Assembly: GCA_001796045.1 (NCBI GenBank) | Contig: MGLN01000017.1 | Location: 255-24,061 of the forward strand | Direction: 5' to 3' | DNA: 23,807 nucleotides | From: Caulobacterales bacterium RIFOXYB1_FULL_67_16 | GTDB taxonomy: Bacteria > Pseudomonadota > Alphaproteobacteria > Caulobacterales > Caulobacteraceae | Part shown: positions 7,499 to 16,200 of the stretch, one piece after another | How the letters are laid out: every line of letters begins with the position of its first letter | Numbering within the stretch: the stretch's first letter is position 1 | Program-made: the position numbers and the translations under genes | The notes under the pieces: model-generated | The model's input: the letters and a program-made list of their open reading frames with translations, nothing else | What the model was told of the DNA's origin: nothing | The model's database searches: none

Positions 7499-8272
7499 CT
7501 AGAGCCAGCCCGCCGCTTTCAGCACGGGGCCATGGGTCCGGCTGACCGGCGCCGTCAGGCCGCCGACGAGGCGGATTTCGCCCGTCCCGCGCCGCCAGCG
7601 CACCTCTTCCACCGCATCGGCCGCCACCCACCACGAGCGGTGAACGCGCCATCCGTGCGCCCGCGCCAGTTCGTCCAGGGCGTCGGCGAATCGCAGGGTG
7701 ATCAACTCCGCGCCGGCGTCGGTATGGACCCGCAGATAATGGTCGTGCGCCTCGATGGCGATCAGCCGCGCGCTGCGTCGTTTGGCGGATAGTCTGCGCC
7801 GGAAGGCCGCCTCGGCCTCGGGCAGGGGCGGGAGGACGAGGGTTCGGGTCTCGACGCGCGTGGGAAGCCGACGCCAGACGAGGGCCCGAACCGCCATGGC
7901 CGCCAGCATGATGGGCCAGACCTGCCAGAGAAGTGGCAGATAGATCGACCAGCGATGCTCTGCGAACATCAGGTGCTGGGTCACGACGACGAACAGGGTC
8001 ACCAACGGCGTGGCGAGCGCCGAGGTGACGACAACCCGTCTCCACAGGACGGGCAGGCGCCGGCCCAGGCCCTCGTCCACCGCGACGGCGATCAGCCCTC
8101 CGCCCAGCATACAGGTCATCCAGTAGACATAGCGGGGCGCGAGGGGCGTATCGTCCGAGTCGAAGGGTCCGAGAAACCCGAGCAACAGGCCCATGGCGGC
8201 GAGCATGAGGGCGTCGACGGCCCACCGCCGCGCCGACTTCGCTCCGATGATCGTCTTCGCCCTGTGACCCAT
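7499..8272 (-). CDS. membrane-anchored LytTR-type transcriptional regulator
   Basis: 257-residue protein with an N-terminal membrane module and a C-terminal LytTR DNA-binding domain. Four hydrophobic helices are visible at about 20-36, 48-66, 80-100 and 110-134. The LytTR domain occupies about 155-250, with EAHDHYLRVHT (175-185), LRFADALDEL (193-202), HRSWWVA (211-217) and PVSRTH (242-247), the last being the usual base-contacting strand. There is no response-receiver domain, so the membrane part probably senses or localises the protein. The ATG at 8272 gives a sensible N terminus, although the frame stays open far upstream as an antisense shadow of the next gene. It is divergent from the secreted hydrolase across 108 bp, which makes that gene a likely target. 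Confidence 0.9.
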   Translation of the reverse strand: MGHRAKTIIGAKSARRWAVDALMLAAMGLLLGFLGPFDSDDTPLAPRYVYWMTCMLGGGLIAVAVDEGLGRRLPVLWRRVVVTSALATPLVTLFVVVTQHLMFAEHRWSIYLPLLWQVWPIMLAAMAVRALVWRRLPTRVETRTLVLPPLPEAEAAFRRRLSAKRRSARLIAIEAHDHYLRVHTDAGAELITLRFADALDELARAHGWRVHRSWWVAADAVEEVRWRRGTGEIRLVGGLTAPVSRTHGPVLKAAGWL

Positions 8273-8278
8273 GCCGTC

Positions 8279-8307
8279 CCGTTCGCGCACCCACGGCGCC
8301 GTTCGCG
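8279..8307 (+). promoter_or_regulatory. candidate LytTR binding site: paired 9-bp direct repeats
   Basis: CCGTTCGCG occurs at 8279-8287 and exactly again at 8299-8307, 20 bp start to start. LytTR proteins of the AgrA type are known to bind direct repeats with a GTTN core separated by roughly one helical turn plus a few bases. The repeats lie between the divergent LytTR and hydrolase genes, 7 bp from the regulator's start codon. The match to a consensus is partial and the site is inferred. Confidence 0.4.
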
Positions 8308-8380
8308 AAGTCGGGCCTAGCGAGCCGGCGGCGGCGCGGCAATGGCGTTGGGCGAGAACCCAACCCTGATCGGAACACCC

Positions 8381-9745
8381 ATGTCGCAATCCTGGCTCGC
8401 CGCCGCCCTGGCCCTCGTCGTTTCCGCCGTCGCCGTTCCCGCTCTGGCCCAGGCGCCGGGAGCCGACGTCGATGAGCGCCCCGATCCGGCCGTCGTCTGT
8501 CATGTCGGCGTCTATCGACTGGAGGACGGCAGTTGGGTGGATGTCGCGCCGCTGGCGGACGCGGGGCTGCGGTGGCGTCGGCTGGACGGGTCCACGGCCA
8601 GGATGATGCTGGACGCCCAGGGTCATTGGGTCAGCACCCTGGGGTTCACCGGCCGCGTTGAAGGTCCGCAGCCGCAGCTTGGACCCTGCGAAGCGGGACG
8701 GATTGCTTTTGAGGGCCAGACCGGTCGCCGGCTGGTTCAGGACGTGCGTGAGACGACCTTCGTCGGCCAGGACGGGACGCGCCTGGTGGGGCGGCTGATT
8801 CTGCCGCCGGGCGACGGGCCGGTCCCCATCATGGTCGAGGTGCATGGGTCGGAAGGCGCCAATGCGCTGGACTTCAACGCCTTCCAGCGGTTCGCCCCGG
8901 CCGAGGGCGTGGGCGTGTTCGTCTATGCCAAGCGGGGTTCGGGCGGCTCGGAGGGGCGCTACACTCAGGACTTCCATGTCCTGGCCGGGGACGCCGCCGC
9001 CGCCGTGGTCGAGGCCCGTCGGCTGGCCGGAGATCGGGAGGGCCGGGTCGGCCTGCACGGCGCCAGCCAGGGCGGCTGGATCGCGCCGCTGGCCGCCAGC
9101 CTGACGCCGGTGGACTTTGTCACCGTGGGCTTCGGTCTGGCCTACGGGGCGCTGGCCGAGGACAGCGACCAGGTGATGGTGGACCTCAAGGCCAAGGGGT
9201 GGGGCGCCGATGTGCTGGACCAGGCGCGCGAGATCACCGATGTAACCGGGGCCTTCATCGCCTCGCGCGGAGCGATCGGCTTCGACAGTATCGAGGCCGT
9301 TCGGGCCAAATATCGCGCCCAGCCCTGGTTCGGCGACATCCGGGGCGAGTTCACCGGCCTGTTGCTGAACACGCCGAACGAACAGATCGTCGCCATGGCC
9401 TCGGCGCTCGATGTCGGAACCTCGTGGGACTACGACCCGCTGCCGGTGCTGAGCCGCCTGGACGCGCCCATGCTGTGGATCCAGGCGGAAGACGACACCG
9501 GCGCCCCGCCCGAAGCCACGCGCCAGAGGCTGATCGACCTGGCGGCCCACGGGCGGCCGGTCACCCTGCTGGAGTATCCCGACACCGATCACGGCATCGT
9601 CCGGTTCGAGACGGCGGCGGACGGCCGGCGCACCGCGATCGGCTATGCGCCCGGCTATTATCGAGCCGTACTGGACTGGGCGAAGACAGGGCGATTGGAC
9701 GGGGCCTACGGCGATGGTCGTCTGCTGGCGACGCACTGGCGTTGA
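8381..9745 (+). CDS. secreted alpha/beta hydrolase (S9/dienelactone hydrolase-like)
   Basis: 454-residue exported serine hydrolase. The start at 8381 is chosen because it opens directly with a signal peptide (about 1-24, ending ALAQA); an ATG 39 bp upstream would add a non-signal leader. Residues 25-125 form an unassigned N-terminal domain. The hydrolase fold follows: oxyanion region VEVHGSEG (about 152-159), KRGSGGSEGRY, nucleophile S229 in GASQGG, acid D371/D372 in QAEDDTGAP and H404 in DTDHG. The fold belongs with peptidases, esterases and lactone hydrolases of the S9/DLH type; the substrate is unknown. It is divergent from the LytTR regulator, with a paired direct repeat between them. Confidence 0.9.
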   Translation: MSQSWLAAALALVVSAVAVPALAQAPGADVDERPDPAVVCHVGVYRLEDGSWVDVAPLADAGLRWRRLDGSTARMMLDAQGHWVSTLGFTGRVEGPQPQLGPCEAGRIAFEGQTGRRLVQDVRETTFVGQDGTRLVGRLILPPGDGPVPIMVEVHGSEGANALDFNAFQRFAPAEGVGVFVYAKRGSGGSEGRYTQDFHVLAGDAAAAVVEARRLAGDREGRVGLHGASQGGWIAPLAASLTPVDFVTVGFGLAYGALAEDSDQVMVDLKAKGWGADVLDQAREITDVTGAFIASRGAIGFDSIEAVRAKYRAQPWFGDIRGEFTGLLLNTPNEQIVAMASALDVGTSWDYDPLPVLSRLDAPMLWIQAEDDTGAPPEATRQRLIDLAAHGRPVTLLEYPDTDHGIVRFETAADGRRTAIGYAPGYYRAVLDWAKTGRLDGAYGDGRLLATHWR

Positions 9746-9792
9746 ACGACGCTTTGTAGCCGCCCTGCGACATCCTGCACCGGGGGGGGTCC

Positions 9793-9806
9793 TGAGAACG
9801 TTCTCA
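9793..9806. promoter_or_regulatory. LacI-type operator palindrome upstream of the GH3 gene
   Basis: TGAGAACGTTCTCA is a perfect 14-bp palindrome with the central CG and TGNNAACGTTNNCA layout typical of LacI/GalR-family operators. It lies just upstream of a -35-like TTGACG and 180 bp from the GH3 start. No LacI-family gene is in the window. Confidence 0.6.
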
Positions 9807-9814
9807 AAAATGGC

Positions 9815-9843
9815 TTGACGCCTCGCCGCCCGATGTCCCTAAT
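9815..9843 (+). promoter_or_regulatory. candidate promoter of the GH3 gene
   Basis: TTGACG (9815-9820) is followed after 17 bp by CCTAAT (9838-9843). The -35 box is strong; the -10 is weak by the E. coli rule but resembles the Caulobacter CTAN-type -10. This implies a leader of about 135 nt before the ATG at 9987. Confidence 0.45.
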
Positions 9844-9986
9844 CCTGACCTAAGGGCGGCGGATCGATCGCTCGGGAGCAGACGCACGGGTGAAAGGGTC
9901 GGGATGTCGCCGTTCCGTCGCGCCCGTCCGCCTGTTTCCGATCCATCAGACGCGCGTCCTCCTGGTTCATCCCGAGAGGAAATCCG

Positions 9987-12500
9987 ATGCGCGCGACTGT
10001 GTCCACGATGGTGCTGGCTCTGGCTGTGAGCGGGGGCGTCCCCGCTCTGGCCCAAACGACCCCCCAGACGGCCGTTTCGTCCATCGCCGTTCCCGAGGCC
10101 TCGCGGGCCGATCCGGCTCGCTGGCCGCAGGCGGCGACCCCGGCGGCGATCTCCGACGCCCGCACCGAGGCCTTCGTCACTGAATTGATGGCGAAGATGA
10201 CGCTGGAGGAAAAGGTGGGCCAGCTGATCCAGGCCGACATTTCCTCGATCACGCCTGACGATCTGAAGACCTATCCGCTGGGCTCCATCCTGGCCGGCGG
10301 CAGTTCCGGCCCCTGGGGCGACGACAAGGCGCCGCCGCAGAAATGGCTGGAGCTGGCCCGCGCCTTCCGCGCCGCCAACGAGAGCCGGGGCGGGACGGTG
10401 ATCCCGCTGATCTACGGCATCGACGCCGTGCACGGGCACAACAACGTCCCCGGCGCCACCATCTTCCCGCACAATATCGGCCTGGGCGCGGCGCGCGATC
10501 CGGACCTGATCCGCCGCATCGGCGAGGCCACGGCCCTGGAGGTGGCGGTGACGGGGGCGGAGTGGACCTTCGGCCCCACCCTGGCCGTGCCGCGCGACGA
10601 CCGTTGGGGCCGCTCCTATGAGGGCTATGCCGAAGACCCGGAGGTGCAGCGTTCCTACGCCGGGCCGATGACCCTGGGCCTCCAGGGCGAGCTGCAGCCG
10701 GGCCGGCCGCTTGCGCCCGGTCACATCGCCGGATCGGCCAAGCATTTCCTGGCGGACGGCGGCACCTTCGAGGGCGAGGACCAAGGCGATTTCAGGGGCA
10801 CGGAGCAGGAGCTGATCGACGTCCACCTGGGCGGCTATGTCCAGGCCATCGATGCGGGCGTCTTGTCGATCATGGCCAGCTTCTCGGGCTGGAACGGCTA
10901 CAAGCACTCGGGCAACCCGACTCTGCTGACCGACGTGCTGCGCGGGCCGCTGGGGTTCAAGGGGTTCGTGGTGTCCGACTGGAACGCCCATGGGCAGCTG
11001 CCGGGCTGCACCAATGAAAGCTGCGCCCTGGCGGTCAACTCCGGCATCGACATGCTGATGGCGCCCGACAGCTGGAAGCCGCTATACGCCTCGACCCTGG
11101 CTCAGGCCCGGTCGGGCGAGATCCCGATGGCGCGGGTGGACAAGGCGGTGCGTCGCATCCTGGTCGCCAAGGTCAAGACCGGCCTGTTCGAGCCGACGCG
11201 GCCGATGGAGGGCCGGTTCGAGGAGCTGGCCTCGCCGGCGCACCGGGCCCTCGCGCGCGAGGCGGTGCGCAAGTCGCTGGTCCTGCTGAAGAACGAGGGC
11301 GTTCTGCCGGTTCGGGCGAATGCACGGGTGCTGGTGGCGGGAACGGCCGCCGACGACATCGGCCAGGCCTCGGGCGGCTGGACGCTGAGCTGGCAGGGCA
11401 CGGGCACGAGCAACGCCGACTTCCCCCAGGGCCAGTCGATCTGGGCCGGGATAGAAGAGGCCGTAAAGGCCGGCGGCGGGAGCGCGACGCTGAGCGCGGA
11501 CGGGTCGTTCACCCAGAAGCCGGATGTGGCGATCGTGGTTTTCGGCGAGACCCCCTATGCGGAGTTCCAGGGCGACGTGGACAATCTGGACTTCGTCCCG
11601 ACGGCTCCGCTGGAGACCTTGAAGCGCCTGAAGGCGGCGGGGATTCCGACCGTCTCGGTCTTCCTGTCCGGGCGGCCGATGTGGACCAATCCGGAGATCA
11701 ACGCCTCGGACGCCTTTGTGGCCGCCTGGCTGCCGGGAACCGAGGGCGGCGGGATCGCCGACGTGCTGGTGGGCGGGGCCGACGGCAAGCCGCGCCACGA
11801 CTTCCACGGCAAGCTGTCCTTCAGCTGGCCCAAGGACGCCACGGGCGCGCCGTTGAACCGCGGCCAGCCCGGCTATGATCCGCAGTTCGCCTATGGCTAC
11901 GGCCTGACCTACGCCGCCCCGGCGCGGGTCGGGATGTTGTCGGAGGAGAGCGGAGTCTCGGCCCAGGCGACCAATCTGGACCGCTACTTCGTCGACGGCC
12001 GGTTCGTCTCGCCCTGGAGTCTGCTGCTGAACGATGCGGGCGGTCAGACCCGACCCGGCACGGCCAAGACGGCCTCCAGTCCGCGAAGCGGCGTCGCCTC
12101 GCGCCCGGTCGACGACCTGGCCCAGGAGAGCGGTCAGCAGTTCGCCTTTGCGGGGACGGGGGCGGCCAGCGTCGAGATCTGGGGCACGCCCGTCGACCTG
12201 ACACGCCAAGCCAACGGCGCCGTCGCCCTGGGCTTCCGTTACCGTGTGGACGCCGCGCCGAGCGCGCCGGTGGCCTTCCGACTGGGCGGCGGGGCGGTGG
12301 ACCTGACCGGCCTGTTGCGCTCGGCCCCCGTGGGCCAGTGGCGCGAGGCCCGTATCCCCCTGACCTGTTTCCGCACCGACGGCGGGGACCTGTCACGGGT
12401 CGAGGTTCCGTTCCACATGGCGACCAGCGGGACGCTGACGGTGTCGGTGTCGGAAATCAAGCTGGACGCCAGCCAGACGGAGACGCGCTGCCCGGCGTAA
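9987..12500 (+). CDS. GH3 exo-beta-glucan glucohydrolase, exported
   Basis: 837-residue glycoside hydrolase family 3 enzyme, predicted to release glucose from the non-reducing ends of beta-1,3/1,4-glucans or cello-oligosaccharides in the periplasm. A signal peptide covers 1-23 (ending PALAQ). The (beta/alpha)8 domain runs to about 400, with KHFLADGG (about 252-259) and nucleophile D331 in VVSDWNAHG. The alpha/beta sandwich domain carries GGWTLSWQGTG and the probable acid/base E526 in GETPYAEFQGD. A C-terminal ExoP-like beta domain covers about 680-837. Length and domain order match the bacterial ExoP/ExoI type. The start has AGGA about 8 nt upstream. A LacI-type palindrome and promoter upstream suggest sugar-controlled expression. 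No transporter or other glycosidase is adjacent. Confidence 0.96.
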   Translation: MRATVSTMVLALAVSGGVPALAQTTPQTAVSSIAVPEASRADPARWPQAATPAAISDARTEAFVTELMAKMTLEEKVGQLIQADISSITPDDLKTYPLGSILAGGSSGPWGDDKAPPQKWLELARAFRAANESRGGTVIPLIYGIDAVHGHNNVPGATIFPHNIGLGAARDPDLIRRIGEATALEVAVTGAEWTFGPTLAVPRDDRWGRSYEGYAEDPEVQRSYAGPMTLGLQGELQPGRPLAPGHIAGSAKHFLADGGTFEGEDQGDFRGTEQELIDVHLGGYVQAIDAGVLSIMASFSGWNGYKHSGNPTLLTDVLRGPLGFKGFVVSDWNAHGQLPGCTNESCALAVNSGIDMLMAPDSWKPLYASTLAQARSGEIPMARVDKAVRRILVAKVKTGLFEPTRPMEGRFEELASPAHRALAREAVRKSLVLLKNEGVLPVRANARVLVAGTAADDIGQASGGWTLSWQGTGTSNADFPQGQSIWAGIEEAVKAGGGSATLSADGSFTQKPDVAIVVFGETPYAEFQGDVDNLDFVPTAPLETLKRLKAAGIPTVSVFLSGRPMWTNPEINASDAFVAAWLPGTEGGGIADVLVGGADGKPRHDFHGKLSFSWPKDATGAPLNRGQPGYDPQFAYGYGLTYAAPARVGMLSEESGVSAQATNLDRYFVDGRFVSPWSLLLNDAGGQTRPGTAKTASSPRSGVASRPVDDLAQESGQQFAFAGTGAASVEIWGTPVDLTRQANGAVALGFRYRVDAAPSAPVAFRLGGGAVDLTGLLRSAPVGQWREARIPLTCFRTDGGDLSRVEVPFHMATSGTLTVSVSEIKLDASQTETRCPA

Positions 12501-12541
12501 CGGACGCGGCGGCCGCGAGGCCGCCGCTGCTCTGCGCGGGG

Positions 12542-12582
12542 AAATAGACTCAATCCACTCGAAAAAAATGGAGTCTATTTTT
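12542..12582 (+). terminator. AT-rich hairpin with T-run after the GH3 gene
   Basis: AAATAGACTC (12542-12551) pairs perfectly with GAGTCTATTT (12571-12580) around a 19-nt loop, and the T-run continues to 12582. It starts 41 bp after the GH3 stop codon. An A/T-rich stem is unusual for a terminator in such a G/C-rich genome, so an operator or transposon-end origin is possible. Confidence 0.5.
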
Positions 12583-12823
12583 GTACAATCTTCGAGGGGG
12601 ACCGGGTGGGAGCGTCGGCCTGAGCGAGGCCGGCTTCGGCGAAGGGATTAGATTTTCAAAGACCGCACGGCGATTATGGCACGGTTTTGAGGCGTGTTAG
12701 GTCGATCGCCGTTTAGGCTGGTCAAGTCATTGAAAAATCGGGGCCTAGACCGAGAAATTGGGGGAGGTCGAGTTCTTTCTCGCTGCGCTCCATGAGGACG
12801 ATGCGGACGTCAGTTGAGGGTGG
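12583..12823. other. non-coding stretch without recognised features
   Basis: Together with the terminator region this makes a 323-bp gap between convergent genes. I see a small hairpin at 12616-12632 (CGGCCT/AGGCCG) and locally lower G+C, but no convincing open frame, RNA gene or promoter. It may be decayed sequence. Confidence 0.5.
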
Positions 12824-13150
12824 TTAGGGGGCCTTGGAATCGGCTTCCGTAGTGATCCACTCGCCAAGCCTATCAACATAGAACTGTCCACGCGGCTCGA
12901 CCGAACGAAGGATCGTGTCCATCATTCCTGCCTCGCGTCCCGGCGGGCTGTCCGTGTTCAAAACGGCGAGAATGAAGCCTGACAGGCGATGCATGAACTC
13001 GCTCGACGCATAGAGGCTTTTCGTGTCGTTTGGATCATCAAGGTGGGCTGACCTGACATGGATCGTTTCCATGTGGATCAGCCGCGCCAGAACCCTCGCC
13101 CGACTGTCAGCCGGTAGGGCAGCGAAAGACATGTAAAGGTCGGCAGTCAT
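12824..13150 (-). CDS. small hypothetical protein, family not recognised
   Basis: 108-residue soluble protein with no signal peptide or membrane segment. It looks mostly helical (LPADSRARVLARLIHMETIH, FMHRLSGFILAVLN) and ends in GQFYVDRLGEWI. It is probably real because its composition is protein-like, with balanced hydrophobic and charged residues and no low-complexity Arg/Pro runs of the kind seen in shadow frames. Its codon use is less G/C-rich than that of its neighbours, hinting at a separate origin. The ATG at 13150 lacks a clear Shine-Dalgarno; a second Met seven codons in (13132) is an alternative. It converges on the GH3 gene and lies upstream of the TPR protein on the same strand. 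No function can be offered. Confidence 0.6.
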   Translation of the reverse strand: MTADLYMSFAALPADSRARVLARLIHMETIHVRSAHLDDPNDTKSLYASSEFMHRLSGFILAVLNTDSPPGREAGMMDTILRSVEPRGQFYVDRLGEWITTEADSKAP

Positions 13151-13265
13151 ATGGCCACGCTAGCCCGTCAGCCGATAGTCCGCTACGGGTCGGTTTGAGA
13201 CCTAGCCTTCGCACCGGAAGGCGGACCTTCGCTGCACCGAAAATCCGCGCCCGTCACGCGCCGCC

Positions 13266-16200
13266 CTACGTCCGCGGCCGGCGCGCCTCGAAGACCGCGA
13301 AATCCTCCCGCACGTCCGCGTCCAGCCCCTTGGCCCGATCCAGGTCCTCCTGACCGCCCGCGTCGCCGAGCGCCAGGCGCGCCAGACCACGACCGTAGAG
13401 GGAGGCGGGCAGGTTGGGCAGGGCGGCGAGGGCCTGATCATAGGCGGCCTTGGCCTCTTCGAAACGGCCCAGGTGCAGCAGCACCATGGCGCGGCTGTCC
13501 ACATAGGCGGCGACACCGGATTCGGCGGCGATGTCGCAGTCGGCCAGGGCCTGGTCCAGGTCGAAGCCGCTGATGGCCTGGCTCCAGCACACGCCGTTCA
13601 GCAGGGCGGGGTCGCCGCCTGCCAGCTCACGCATGGCGGCGAAATCCGACCGGGCGCCGGCGGCGTCGCCCAGGGCGGCGCGCGCTTCTCCGCGCAGGGA
13701 CAGAAGGCCGAAATTCTCCGGCGAGGCCGCCAGACCGGCGTCGAGGGCGGGCAGGGCTTCCCGCAGGCGGCCGTCGGCCTTGCCCAGGGCGACCAGCTGC
13801 TGCAAGGCCGCATAGTTCTCGGGCGTGTCTTCCAGCTTGGCGGCGATCAGGGTGCGGGCCTCGTCGGCGCGGCCCAGGCGACCGAGGGCGCGCGCCGCCC
13901 CCCACAGGCCGCTGTCGTCATCCGGGCTTGCGGTCGTCAGGGCGCGGTAATCGCCGAGCGAACGGTCGAACCGGCCCAGCTGATAATAGGCCTCTCCGCG
14001 ACCGGCCAGGGCGGTGGTCTGGGTCGGGTCGAGACGAAGCGCCACCGTGTAGCTGACGACGGCGTCCGGGTAACGCCCCTCGCTGAGGGCGACCCGGCCC
14101 TGGCCCACGGCGGCCTCCACATCGGCCGGATCCAGATCGACGGCGTGGTCATAGTCCGCGCGGGCCCCGGCGTAGTCCCTCTGGTACAGGCGGACCTCGG
14201 CGCGTTTGCGTCGCGCCTCGGCATTGTCGGGTTCGGCCGTCACGGCGGCGTCCAGCAGGGCCAGGGCGCCCTCGGCGTCGCCGATCTCGGTGAGGTGTTC
14301 GGCCCGTTCGATCAGTTCGGCGACGCTGTCGTCGCCGGGCGTCAAACGGGCGCGGTCCGCCGCCGTGGCCTGGTAGCCGGCCGGCGCGCGCAGGCGCAGC
14401 ACCGTGTCCACCATGGCCTTGGATCGGGTGCGGGCCTCAGCCATCTCTTCGGCCGAGACCTCCGAGGACAGGCTGGTGATGGTCCGCACGGCCTCAACGA
14501 CGCCGTCCGCCAGCCGGGCCTGACGAGATACGCGGTAGCCGCCGCCTTCGACCGTCTGGTCGCCGCCTTCCAGCCGGAAGCCCTCGCCGCCGTTGGGCAG
14601 GAGGACGCGCACCGTGGTGCGGTTCATATAGGGGTGTGAAACGGCGTAGGGCAGGTCCTTGTATTCGGCCAGAAGGCCGGTGCGTTCTTCCTCGTGCGAA
14701 ATGAAGACCGAGACCTCGGGCAGACCCATGACGCGGCCGCCGCCGACGCCGTTGACCCAGGTCATCCGGGTCTTGCCGCCGACCAGGATGTGGAAGACGT
14801 TGGCGCCGTCGTCATAGCGGGTGTCGACGGTTTCAACCTTCACCGCCTCGTTCTTGTCTTCCACGGAGGCCGTCATGGCCGTCTGCAGCTGCTCGCGCGT
14901 GACGGCGCTGAGTTGGCGGCGCATCTGCAGGGCGGACGCGCCGTAGTAGGCCAGATCCATGGTGAAGGGCGCCTCGGCGTCCAGCCCGGCCGTGGCGTCC
15001 AGGGCGGTCGTGGTCTCGAAGCCCGGAGTCCTCAGGGGCGGCTGGACGATGGGCTCAAAGGTGGCGCCGGCCGCCCTGACCGGCAGGGCCCAGCGGTAGT
15101 CCGGCGGCGTCAGATCCTCCAGAGTGCGATCGCCGACCGACGTCCCGTCCATCCAGTAGGTCTGTCCGTCGATGATCGCCCGGACGATGACGTGATCGAA
15201 CCAGACCATGGCCGGCAGCCGCTCGGGCAGGCCGTCGCCGTCGCTCGTGCTGACCAGAACCGCCTCGGCCTCGATCCCAAGCCCGTGCAGCAGGGCGAGC
15301 AGGAGCACGGTCTTGCCCTTGCAGTCGCCGTAACGGCTGCGCCAGACCTCGTCGGCGGGGGTGGGCACATAGCCGCCTTCGCCCATGGAGAGGGCCAGAT
15401 AGCGGACCTCGTCCTGAACCAGGCGCAAGGCGGCGGCGGCGCGGGCGGCGGGGGTGGACTGGGCGGTGCGAATTTCCTCGATGCGCACCTTCAAGGGCGA
15501 GTCCGGCTCCAACGCCGAGGCCCGCTCATACAGGGGCGCCATCAGGGCCGAGGGGGCGCTCCAGTCGGCGAAGTCGGTGAACTGGACCAGGCGCGGGTTC
15601 ATGAACCGCCCGGGCAGATTGTCAGGCAGTCTGACGGGGGCCAGATCGCGGCTGTCGATCTCGAAGACCTGATCCGCCCCGAGGCGTTTGGGCCGGATGT
15701 CGGCCCAGGGGGCAGACGCCTCCACCCGGAGAGTCTGACCGACGGGCCAACTGGCGCGAAGGCGATAGCGGTCGATGGTCAGGCCGGCATTGGCGTTGAC
15801 GAGGTGCTCGCGATGGGGCGCCAGGACCCCGCCCGAGTCGTGGATGGTGAAGGCGGTCTCCAGGATGTCGCCGACCCGGAGGTCGCGCGGCTGGAGGGTG
15901 GCGGTCAGCCGACCGTCCAGCATGGAGGATTCCAGATTGTTCTCGCGACGCAAGACCTGAAAGCTCTGGTCCTGGAGCACGTCGATGACCTGGTCGCCGC
16001 GCAGAATGCGAACGGCATGGACCTGAACCGTCTCATAGGCCGGATCCCAGACGGCGCTGACCGTGCTGACATTGGGCAGGCCCTGGGAGGTCTGAACCAG
16101 GGTGCGCCGGCCGTAATAGATGTGCACGCCGTCGGCGTCGAAGCGGACCTGATCGTCGATCGACAGCAGGCGAATGGGGGCGTCGTCGACGACAGGGGGA

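Noticed and set aside
8273..9736. Upstream extension of the LytTR reading frame
   Set aside because: It runs antisense through the hydrolase gene and has no recognisable domain. The protein makes sense from the ATG at 8272.
9804..10991. 395-codon minus-strand frame opposite the GH3 gene
   Set aside because: It is a shadow frame rich in Arg, Gly and Gln, with no signal or domain; it covers the GH3 promoter and signal peptide region.
11082..12209. 375-codon minus-strand frame opposite the GH3 C-terminal half
   Set aside because: Same composition as other antisense shadows; the GH3 frame has clear catalytic motifs.
12583..12823. tRNA or small RNA gene in the gap
   Set aside because: No cloverleaf, T-loop consensus or promoter-terminator pair could be made out.
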